DNA of 6,802 nucleotides from NCBI GenBank assembly GCA_030697085.1, contig JAUYQT010000650.1:1-6802 (forward strand). The letters run 5' to 3'. Positions 1 through 5,379 of this stretch are shown piece after piece. Source of the stretch: Azonexus sp. Its GTDB lineage: Bacteria > Pseudomonadota > Gammaproteobacteria > Burkholderiales > Rhodocyclaceae. The translations under genes were made by a program, and so were the position numbers. Below the pieces are notes generated by a model. The model had not been told where the DNA came from. It searched no databases and saw only the letters and a program-made list of their open reading frames with translations. The first letter of the stretch is position 1. Each line of letters begins with the position of its first letter.

Positions 1-1363
1 CGGTCGCCGGGCAGATGCTCAACCAATCCAGCCGTAGCGCATTCCCGCAAGTAATCCAGTTTTGCGTATTCAGCGGCAAAAACACCGCCAGCGCCTCTTT
101 CTGGCCCAGATACCGCACATCGCACTGATACTCGGCAATGATCAGCGCCAAACGCGCGACTTCGGCGGAGAAATCCCGTATCTCGATGCCGCGATAATTG
201 GTCAGTGGAATATCGCTCTTGCGCCCCGCTTCGCCGCGCCGTTCGTTGAGGGTGTTTTCGATTTCCCGCATCTGCTTGTAGGCGATGACGAGGAAGTTGC
301 CGCTGCCGCAGGCGGGGTCGAAAATCCGGATTCTTGCGAGCCGCTTGCGCAGGTTGAGAAGCATGCGCGGGTTGTCGCCGGCTTCATCGAGGCGGGCGCG
401 CAGTTCGTCGAGAAAGAGCGGGTTGAGTACCTTGAGGATGTTCGGCACGCTGGTGTAGTGCATGCCGAGTTCGCCGCGCTCCTCGTCGTCGGCGACGGCC
501 TGGATCATCGAGCCGAAGATGTCGGGGTTGATCTGCGTCCAGTCCAGCTTGCCGATGTGCAGCAGGTAGGAGCGCGCGATCTTGCTGAAGCGCGGAACGT
601 CCAAGCTGCCGGAAAACAGACCGCCGTTGACGTAGGGAAACTGGTCGGCCCAGGGGCGGAAGTTGCCGGCGGCGCGCTCGGCAATCTTGGTATTCATGGC
701 GCGAAATATTTCGCTGATGACTTCGTGCGTGTTCGATGAATCCCGCGCGCTCATCTGTTCGATGGTGGCGGTGAACAGGCCGCTGCCGTGGAAAATGTCG
801 GTGTCTTCGGCGAAGAAGCAGAAGATCAGGCGGGCCATGAGGTGGTTCATTTCATGGCGCTGCGCGGCGCTGCCCCAGTCCGGGTTGTCTTTGAGCAGTT
901 CGACATAGAGCCGGTTGAGGCGGCTGGTGGCTCGGATGTCGAAGGAGCTATCGCGGATCTGCTTGACGGTGGTGATGCCGGCCAGTGGTAGGAAGAAGCC
1001 GAAGTGATCCGGGAAGTCCGGGTAGGCGCAGGCGATGGTTTCGCCGCTTTCGATTTCTTCAGCTTCCAGGCTTTCGCCATCGGTGGCGAGAATGAAACGG
1101 GCTTTGGCCCGGCTGGTGGCAGGGCTGTCCTTGAGTGCCGCCAGGGTTTTTGTCACATCGCCTGTCTGGGCGATTGCGATGTGGATATTGCTGGTTTGCA
1201 GGACGCCGCCGAGGTCGGATTTGTTCGATGCGCCTGAGCGCAGGCGCTTGATGGTTGTTTCCTTGTTGCCAAAGGCTTGCAGGAAGGCGAACGGAAACGA
1301 CTCCCGGTCAAAGGGCTGGAGGGCCAAGTCTGATATGGCGGCTTCGATTTCTACTGCATTCAT
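1..1363 (-). CDS. Class I SAM-dependent DNA (adenine-N6) methyltransferase, MmeI/YeeA-like, N-terminal 454 codons (3' end outside window)
   Basis: The reading frame stays open from an ATG at 1363 to the left edge, giving 454 codons; family members are about 900-1000 aa, so roughly half is missing. Visible in order: an N-terminal domain (about 1-170, beginning MNAVEIEAAI), a helical spacer (170-295), a GMHYTS segment at 300-305 typical of the entry to this methylase domain, SAM-binding motif I FDPACGSGNFL at 348-358, and a motif II-like RGIEIRD at 391-397. The catalytic NPPY motif would lie beyond the edge. The known role of the family is adenine methylation of DNA, as a restriction-modification or phage-defence enzyme. 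I see no D...ExK nuclease motif in the first 170 residues, so it may be a methylase without its own nuclease. The start was chosen because it matches the N-terminus I recall for the family and no in-frame start lies just upstream; the ribosome site is weak. It lies 102 nt after rdgB on the same strand. Confidence 0.9.
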   Translation of the reverse strand, partial: MNAVEIEAAISDLALQPFDRESFPFAFLQAFGNKETTIKRLRSGASNKSDLGGVLQTSNIHIAIAQTGDVTKTLAALKDSPATSRAKARFILATDGESLEAEEIESGETIACAYPDFPDHFGFFLPLAGITTVKQIRDSSFDIRATSRLNRLYVELLKDNPDWGSAAQRHEMNHLMARLIFCFFAEDTDIFHGSGLFTATIEQMSARDSSNTHEVISEIFRAMNTKIAERAAGNFRPWADQFPYVNGGLFSGSLDVPRFSKIARSYLLHIGKLDWTQINPDIFGSMIQAVADDEERGELGMHYTSVPNILKVLNPLFLDELRARLDEAGDNPRMLLNLRKRLARIRIFDPACGSGNFLVIAYKQMREIENTLNERRGEAGRKSDIPLTNYRGIEIRDFSAEVARLALIIAEYQCDVRYLGQKEALAVFLPLNTQNWITCGNALRLDWLSICPAT

Positions 1364-1465
1364 GGCTTGATGGAAACTGCCCTTGTGTTTTTCACCGCTT
1401 TTTCGCGGTCGACCGCAGCATTCTGGAAAACAGGGATGCTCAACGGGTTGGTTTCTCCGGCGGTG

Positions 1466-2053
1466 TTACAGCCCCGGCAAACGCTTGATCAGCTTTTGCA
1501 TGGCCTGGCCACGATGCGATAGCTGGTTCTTGATCGTACCATCCAGTTCGGCCGCGGTCTGGCAGTGGGTCGGGACATAGAACAGCGGGTCGTAGCCGAA
1601 GCCGTCGGCGCCGCGCTGGGCGGTGAGAATTTCGCCGTGCCATTCGCCTTCGGCAATAATCGGTTGCGGGTCGTCGGCGGCCCGCACCAGCACCAGGACA
1701 CAGGCAAAATGGGCGCGACGGTCGCTCTGCCCAGCCAGATCGGTGAGTAGTTTGGCATTGTTGCGGGCATCCGATTTCGGCTCGCCGGCATAGCGTGCCG
1801 AATAGACGCCGGGGGCGCCGCCGAGGGCTGCGACGCACAGCCCGGAATCATCGGCCAGCGCCGGCAAGCCGGAAAGTTGCGCCGCATGCCGGGCCTTGGC
1901 CAGCGCGTTTTCGACAAAGGTGCAATGCGGCTCTTCCGCTTCCGGAATGCCGAGCTGACCCTGGGCAATGACTTCGAAGCCGAGCGGCGCCAGCAGCGCG
2001 TTCAGCTCCTTCATTTTCTTGGCGTTATTGGAGGCGAGGACGAGTTTTTTCAT
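1466..2053 (-). CDS. rdgB: RdgB/HAM1 family non-canonical purine NTP pyrophosphatase (XTP/dITP diphosphatase)
   Basis: This cytosolic house-cleaning enzyme hydrolyses dITP, ITP and XTP to monophosphate and pyrophosphate, keeping deaminated purines out of DNA and RNA. The protein is 195 aa, the usual family length (about 197). Signature segments are present: LASNNAKKMKEL near the N-terminus (6-17), TFVENALAKARHA (45-57), DDSGLCVAALGGAPGVYSAR (68-87) with D69 as the expected catalytic acid, GFGYDPLFYVP (151-161) and SHRGQAM (179-185). No key motif is missing. The ATG overlaps the hepT stop codon as ATGA and no Shine-Dalgarno sequence is visible, so translation probably depends on re-initiation after hepT. 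In related genomes as I recall them, rdgB usually follows rph directly; here two toxin-antitoxin genes separate them. It appears to be the last gene of the kinase-to-rdgB operon. Confidence 0.97.
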   Translation of the reverse strand: MKKLVLASNNAKKMKELNALLAPLGFEVIAQGQLGIPEAEEPHCTFVENALAKARHAAQLSGLPALADDSGLCVAALGGAPGVYSARYAGEPKSDARNNAKLLTDLAGQSDRRAHFACVLVLVRAADDPQPIIAEGEWHGEILTAQRGADGFGYDPLFYVPTHCQTAAELDGTIKNQLSHRGQAMQKLIKRLPGL

Positions 2054-2421
2054 GGGGTGTCGGTGGATTGGTCGGCTGCCTTGAGAGATTGCTGCAAGGC
2101 GGCGATTTCTGCAATGAGCGCTGGTAGTTCATCCTGAGGGATGCTCCAGATGGTGTCGTTATCAATGCCGAGATAGGCATGGGCGACCCGGTTGCGCGTC
2201 GCAATGATTTCCCGCCAGGGAATCAGCGGCGCCAGGGCGCGAATATTGACCGGGATGTTGCCGGCGGCCTCACCGATCAACTCGATCTTTCTCAACGTCG
2301 CGTCATAGGCCATGCTGTTTTGCTCAAATTCAGCAAGGCTTAGGCCCCGGGTGTAGTTCAACGCATCGTTGGCGAAGCTGGACATGTCATCGAGATAGAA
2401 ATGCCAGGCACGTTCAGACAT
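2050..2421 (-). CDS. hepT: HepT-like ribonuclease toxin (HEPN / DUF86 domain)
   Basis: A 123-aa all-helical HEPN-domain protein. The hallmark RX4HXY ribonuclease motif is intact: R76, H81 and Y83 within ATRNRVAHAY. It is preceded by the typical DATLRKIELIGEAAG segment (40-54) and followed by LGID (84-87). In characterised MntA-HepT systems, HepT is an RNA-cleaving toxin and the partner nucleotidyltransferase inactivates it by adding AMP to the tyrosine of this motif. The frame stays open further upstream, but the start at 2421 is preferred: it gives the family N-terminus and has a GAGG ribosome site at 2428-2431 with 6-nt spacing, whereas the upstream extension only shadows mntA. The start lies inside the end of mntA (8-nt overlap, ATGTCTGA) and the stop overlaps the rdgB start. 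All catalytic residues are present, so the toxin looks functional. Assignment by motif is firm; activity is inferred. Confidence 0.93.
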   Translation of the reverse strand: MSERAWHFYLDDMSSFANDALNYTRGLSLAEFEQNSMAYDATLRKIELIGEAAGNIPVNIRALAPLIPWREIIATRNRVAHAYLGIDNDTIWSIPQDELPALIAEIAALQQSLKAADQSTDTP

Positions 2422-2704
2422 GGAGTGCCTCGCGTTCGACAAAAGGCCGCAACTCCTTGCGCAAGGCTTTTTGCGTGACGAGATCAACCGAATGGCCAAA
2501 CAAGTCCTCAAGGTAGAACTGGACACCGAAATAGCGCTTGGCCGTGGCCGGTCCATCAAAGTCGACAAGGATATCGATATCGCTGTCGACCGAGGCGGTG
2601 TCGCGCACCGTCGACCCAAACAGCGCCAGGTCGGTAACGCCGAAACGGCTTTGCAGTTCCGCCTTGTGCTGACTGAGTAATTCAAGGGCTAGACGTTTGT
2701 CCAT
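2414..2704 (-). CDS. mntA: MntA-like minimal nucleotidyltransferase antitoxin (AMP-transferase for HepT)
   Basis: A 96-aa minimal nucleotidyltransferase. It carries the diagnostic GSX10DXD motif: G30-S31, then D42 and D44 within DSDIDILVDF, plus a third acidic residue D74 in HSVDLVT. The preceding FGVTDLALFGS strand is typical of the family. In studied MntA-HepT pairs this protein transfers AMP from ATP to a tyrosine of HepT and so neutralises the toxin; it is a protein antitoxin that acts as an enzyme. The three metal-binding acidic residues are intact, suggesting a working enzyme. It starts 12 nt after the rph stop without an obvious Shine-Dalgarno site, which suggests coupling to rph translation, and overlaps hepT by 8 nt. 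Antitoxin-first order and overlap favour balanced synthesis. I see no promoter of its own, so expression probably follows the housekeeping operon. Confidence 0.93.
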   Translation of the reverse strand: MDKRLALELLSQHKAELQSRFGVTDLALFGSTVRDTASVDSDIDILVDFDGPATAKRYFGVQFYLEDLFGHSVDLVTQKALRKELRPFVEREALHV

Positions 2705-2716
2705 GACGAAATTGTC

Positions 2717-3433
2717 TTACGAAGCCAATGCGCTTTGCTGCGCTGCAACCAACTGGCGAATGCCGGCTTCGGCCAGATCGGTCAGCGCATTCATCTGCTG
2801 GCGGGTAAAGGGCTCGCCCTCGGCGGTGCCCTGAATTTCGACAATGCCGCCGCGGCCGGTCATCACGACATTCATGTCGGTGTCGCAGTCGGAGTCTTCC
2901 GGATAGTCGAGGTCGAGCACCGGGCTGCCTTTGTAGATGCCGACCGAAATCGCTGCAACGTGATCGCGCACCGGGTTTTCCGCCAGCTTGCCCGAAGTGA
3001 CCAGCTTTTCGCAGGCATCATAAAGCGCCACCCAGGCGCCGGTGATCGAGGCGCAGCGGGTGCCGCCGTCGGCCTGCAGGACGTCGCAGTCGAGCGTGAT
3101 CTGGCGTTCGCCGAGGGCTTTCAGGTCGGTGACGGCGCGCAGGCTGCGGCCGATCAGGCGCTGGATTTCCTGGGTGCGGCCGGTCTGCTTGCCTTTCGCC
3201 GCTTCACGGGCGCTCCGCGTATGGGTAGCGCGCGGCAGCATGCCGTATTCGGCGGTGACCCAGCCCTGACCCTTGCCGCGCAGGAAGGGCGGCAGATTTT
3301 CCTCGATGCTGGCCGTGCATAGCACCTGGGTATCACCCATTTCGATCAGCACCGAGCCTTCGGCGTGGCGGGTAAAGTTGCGGGTCAGACGGATGACGCG
3401 GGTCTGGTCGGCTTGGCGTTGGCTGGGGCGCAT
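2717..3433 (-). CDS. rph: Ribonuclease PH
   Basis: A phosphate-dependent 3'-to-5' exoribonuclease that trims the 3' ends of tRNA precursors, releasing nucleoside diphosphates; it acts as a ring-shaped hexamer in the cytosol. The protein is 238 aa, exactly the usual length. Visible signatures: the [13 protein letters not shown]-terminus, [16 protein letters not shown] (58-73), [16 protein letters not shown] (85-100) with R86, the phosphate-binding GGTR at 123-126, and the metal-binding acidic cluster around [15 protein letters not shown] (174-188, including D180 and D186). The C-terminus is complete, so the protein is not truncated as in E. coli K-12. The ATG has an AAGGA ribosome site that overlaps the stop codon of the upstream phosphatase gene, 9 nt away. 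mntA follows after 12 nt. Confidence 0.98.
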   Translation of the reverse strand: MRPSQRQADQTRVIRLTRNFTRHAEGSVLIEMGDTQVLCTASIEENLPPFLRGKGQGWVTAEYGMLPRATHTRSAREAAKGKQTGRTQEIQRLIGRSLRAVTDLKALGERQITLDCDVLQADGGTRCASITGAWVALYDACEKLVTSGKLAENPVRDHVAAISVGIYKGSPVLDLDYPEDSDCDTDMNVVMTGRGGIVEIQGTAEGEPFTRQQMNALTDLAEAGIRQLVAAQQSALAS

Positions 3434-3442
3434 GGGTTTTCC

Positions 3443-4360
3443 TTATTTTTTCGGATTGTATTTGTCGATGGCGTTGCGGATTTCCTCAATCGCCTTTTCG
3501 ATTTCGTCGTCGGTAAGATCGCTCTTGTAGGCCGGGTTGCGGCCGAATTCCTCAAGGCGGGTGGTTACTTCGTCCTGGGCCATGGAGACAGTTGAGATGG
3601 CGCTGCTTTCGTCTTCGACATAACTGTCTTCCCAGCGCACGGCGACGACTGAGAGATTGTCGCCGTGGGAGCCACCTTTGACTTCGGCCTGCGCCAGCAA
3701 GGTCGGCACAGCCTGCAACAGGTTGGCGCCTGTTAAAGCCTTAGCCATCAATTCGCCGGAGGTGACGCCCCACAGGCCGTCGGTGCAAAGCAGCAAAATG
3801 TCGCCATGTTCAAGCGGTGTTTTGCGGGAAAATTCGATTTCTGGTAGCGTCGGGCTGCCCAGGCAACTGTAAATCTTGTTGCGATCCGGGTGCGTCGCCG
3901 CCTGCGCCTCGGTAATCATGCCCTCTTCAATCAACAGGCGAATGCGTGAGTGGTCGCGGGTTTGCGCCGTTACTCGGCCGCCGCGCATCATGTACAAGCG
4001 CGAATCGCCGGCGTGCGCCCAATAGGCGATATTGTCCTGAACCACACAGGCAACGCAGGTCGTGCGTGGGGTGTCTTTCAGTTTGTGGCGCCCGGCGTAA
4101 TCGAGAATGGCGTGATGGGCATTCATCATGCCCTTTTGCAGAAAGCGGAAAGGGTCGGCCAGCACCGGCCGCGCCTCGCGTTGAAAAGCGTCGGCCAGCG
4201 TCTGGACGGCAATCTGCGAGGCAATTTCGCCGTAATGATGACCGCCCATGCCGTCGGCAATCACCATCAGCAGCGCATCGCGGGAATAGCAGCAAGTCGT
4301 TCGGTCCTCGTTGTTGGCGCGCCCACCCTGACGACTTTCCTGATAAATGGTGAATCTCAT
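3443..4360 (-). CDS. PP2C-family serine/threonine protein phosphatase
   Basis: A 305-aa metal-dependent phosphatase of the bacterial PP2C (PrpC/Stp1-like) type, removing phosphate from Ser/Thr of proteins. Motifs in order: RANNEDR (14-20), ADGMGGHHYGE (35-45) with D36-G37 for metal binding, AHAGDSRLY (115-123) with D119, RDHS (135-138), CTDGLWG (192-198) with D194, and GDNLSVV (233-239) with D234. No signal peptide or membrane segment is visible, so it should be cytosolic. After the catalytic core (about 1-245) comes a roughly 60-residue tail, first Ser/Thr- and acid-rich, then an acidic helix-like stretch (SDLTDDEIEKAIEEIRNAID). It starts inside the stop of the kinase -1 frame (ATGA overlap at 4357-4360), the classic layout of a kinase with its cognate phosphatase. 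rph follows after 9 nt. Confidence 0.95.
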   Translation of the reverse strand: MRFTIYQESRQGGRANNEDRTTCCYSRDALLMVIADGMGGHHYGEIASQIAVQTLADAFQREARPVLADPFRFLQKGMMNAHHAILDYAGRHKLKDTPRTTCVACVVQDNIAYWAHAGDSRLYMMRGGRVTAQTRDHSRIRLLIEEGMITEAQAATHPDRNKIYSCLGSPTLPEIEFSRKTPLEHGDILLLCTDGLWGVTSGELMAKALTGANLLQAVPTLLAQAEVKGGSHGDNLSVVAVRWEDSYVEDESSAISTVSMAQDEVTTRLEEFGRNPAYKSDLTDDEIEKAIEEIRNAIDKYNPKK

Positions 4361-4575
4361 TTGATTGGCTTCCGGAGCGTTTCAACAAAGCGCCCGAGCC
4401 AGCTCGGGCTGACTTTCGGGGCGGGTGGTGTGACGGTTTCAACCAGGGCTTTCTGCAAGGCGAAAACGCTTTGCGGCCGGTAAAGGTGATTGAGGTTCAG
4501 GCACCAGTCAATAATTTCCAGCATGCGGTCGGAGAACTGGCCGTCCCAACGCATCATCGCCGGCACCAGCACGTC
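4357..4575 (-). CDS. C-terminal part of the Ser/Thr kinase, carried in the -1 frame
   Basis: This stretch encodes 72 residues starting at the GAC codon (4575-4573), just after the A AAA AAG heptamer. It includes RWDGQFSDRMLEIIDWCL and LNHLYRPQSVFALQKAL, which match the final helices of the kinase fold (subdomains X-XI, with the conserved Arg), followed by a Pro-rich linker and a short basic end (RFVETLRKPIK). A GTG at 4572-4570 could in principle start it separately, but no ribosome site precedes that codon and an isolated piece of a kinase C-lobe would have no known role. It is best read as the tail of the upstream kinase. Confidence 0.75.
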   Translation of the reverse strand, partial: DVLVPAMMRWDGQFSDRMLEIIDWCLNLNHLYRPQSVFALQKALVETVTPPAPKVSPSWLGRFVETLRKPIK

Positions 4576-5303
4576 TTTTTTAGACGCTGGTCAGCTGCCT
4601 GCGGCGCACTGCCGGCCAGGCAGGCGTACATCGAGGCGCCGACACTGTAAATGTCACTCCACGGGCCTAAATCCTTGCGCGTGTTGTAGTGCTCCGGCGA
4701 GGCAAAGCCCGGGGTGTACATTGGTTTGAGCATGGGCTGGTCGCTGGCCAGGGTTTGCCGCGCTGCGCCGAAATCGATCAGCACTGGCGTGTTGTCAGCG
4801 CGCAGGTAAATGTTCGACGGCTTCATGTCGAGGTGCAATAATTTATGTGAATGTACTTCACGCAAGCCATTCAGCATGCGGGTAAAAACGCCGCGCATGA
4901 AGCGTTCTGAAATGTGGCCCTGATGTTTCTGGATAAATTCCTGCAGGGTCCGCCCGTGTTCGTATTCCATCACCAGATAGACGGTGTCGTTGGCGCGGAA
5001 AAAATTTAAAACGCGGATTACGTTTGGGTGCGAGAGGCGGGCCAGGGCGCGGCCTTCTTCAAAAAAACATTTCATGCCGTAACGGAAGGCGCCGATGTGG
5101 TCGGCCGTGATGACTGGCTTGGTCTCGCCTCTGCCGCGTAAAGCCAGGCTGTTGGGAATGTATTCCTTGATCGCGACCTGTTTGCCGCTAGGGTCCGTGG
5201 CGAGGTACACGATAGAAAAACCGCCGAGCGAAAGCTGGCGGTCTATCGTGTACTCTTCCAGCAGGTGGCCGCTGGGTAGCGGCTCATTGGCTTGTTGCGC
5301 CAT
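4357..5303 (-). CDS. Eukaryotic-type (Hanks) serine/threonine protein kinase, frame broken at codon 243
   Basis: A cytosolic Ser/Thr kinase adjoining its likely phosphatase. The zero frame starts at ATG 5303 and ends at TGA 4554-4556 (249 aa). It holds the nucleotide loop LSLGGFSIVYLA (24-35), VAIKEY with K46, the catalytic loop HLDMKPSN (157-164; D159, K161, N164), DFG (177-179), ASPE (201-204) and WSDIYSVGASMY (215-226). The last part of the fold, including the conserved subdomain XI arginine in NHLYRPQSV, lies in the -1 frame and runs to a TGA at 4357. Joining the frames after KK243 gives GSAPQAADQRLKK then DVLVPAMMRW, a total of 315 aa and a seamless kinase. The -1 frame end overlaps the phosphatase start as ATGA, evidence that this frame is or recently was translated. 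The join lies on A AAA AAG. Programmed shift, real mutation or sequencing error remain possible. HLD replaces HRD, so it is a non-RD kinase. The start has only a weak ribosome site. Confidence 0.88.
4575..4581 (-). other. A AAA AAG heptamer at the kinase frame break (candidate -1 slippery site)
   Basis: Read on the minus strand, the zero-frame codons are CTA AAA AAG ACG, so the heptamer A AAA AAG is in the phase required for simultaneous -1 slippage, the same heptamer known from E. coli dnaX. A -1 slip makes the next codon GAC and gives the exact kinase continuation. The zero-frame stop comes six codons later. A possible stimulatory stem (CTG plus GCCG at 4569-4561 pairing with CGGC plus CAG at 4543-4537, with a 2-nt bulge and 17-nt loop) starts 5 nt after the heptamer. 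No strong upstream Shine-Dalgarno-like stimulator is visible. The alternative is loss of one A from an original A7 run. Confidence 0.5.
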
Positions 5304-5321
5304 GGATCTCGCGGTTATGAT
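5292..5321 (+). promoter_or_regulatory. Candidate promoter of yicC-gmk
   Basis: On the plus strand, TATGAT (5316-5321) matches the -10 consensus at 5 of 6 positions. A poor -35-like TTGTTG (5292-5297) lies 18 nt upstream, inside the first codons of the divergent kinase. The leader would be about 50 nt. If real, the two divergent promoters overlap and could interfere with each other. Confidence 0.3.
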
Positions 5322-5333
5322 GCAAATTCAGGC

Positions 5334-5362
5334 ATTTTCGGGCGTGTTGTCCGACCTGTAAA
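5334..5362 (-). promoter_or_regulatory. Candidate sigma-70 promoter of the kinase-to-rdgB operon
   Basis: On the minus strand, TTTACA (5362-5357, 5 of 6 matches to TTGACA) is followed after exactly 17 nt by GAAAAT (5339-5334, 4 of 6 matches to TATAAT). Transcription would start near 5327, leaving a leader of about 25 nt before the kinase ATG. It lies in the only non-coding gap upstream of the operon. This is a consensus match by eye only. Confidence 0.45.
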
Positions 5363-5379
5363 GCCGGAGATTCCCAATA

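Noticed and set aside
62..739. Long plus-strand frame opposite the methyltransferase (225 aa)
   Set aside because: It is antisense to clear methylase motifs, and its translation has no recognisable domain; long antisense frames are common in GC-rich genes.
1417..1440. Rho-independent terminator after rdgB (AGCAT/CTG arms with a short loop)
   Set aside because: The stem is interrupted and no T-run follows on the minus strand.
2422..2685. Longer hepT start at 2685, giving a 211-aa protein
   Set aside because: The extra 88 residues only shadow mntA in another frame and resemble no domain. The ATG at 2421 has a good ribosome site and gives the family N-terminus.
2735..3322. 195-aa plus-strand frame opposite rph
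   Set aside because: It is a mirror frame of the highly conserved RNase PH gene, Ala/Gly-rich and without motifs.
3950..4483. Plus-strand frames opposite the phosphatase and kinase tail (up to 177 aa)
   Set aside because: They are mirror frames of the motif-rich PP2C gene, with no ribosome site or domain.
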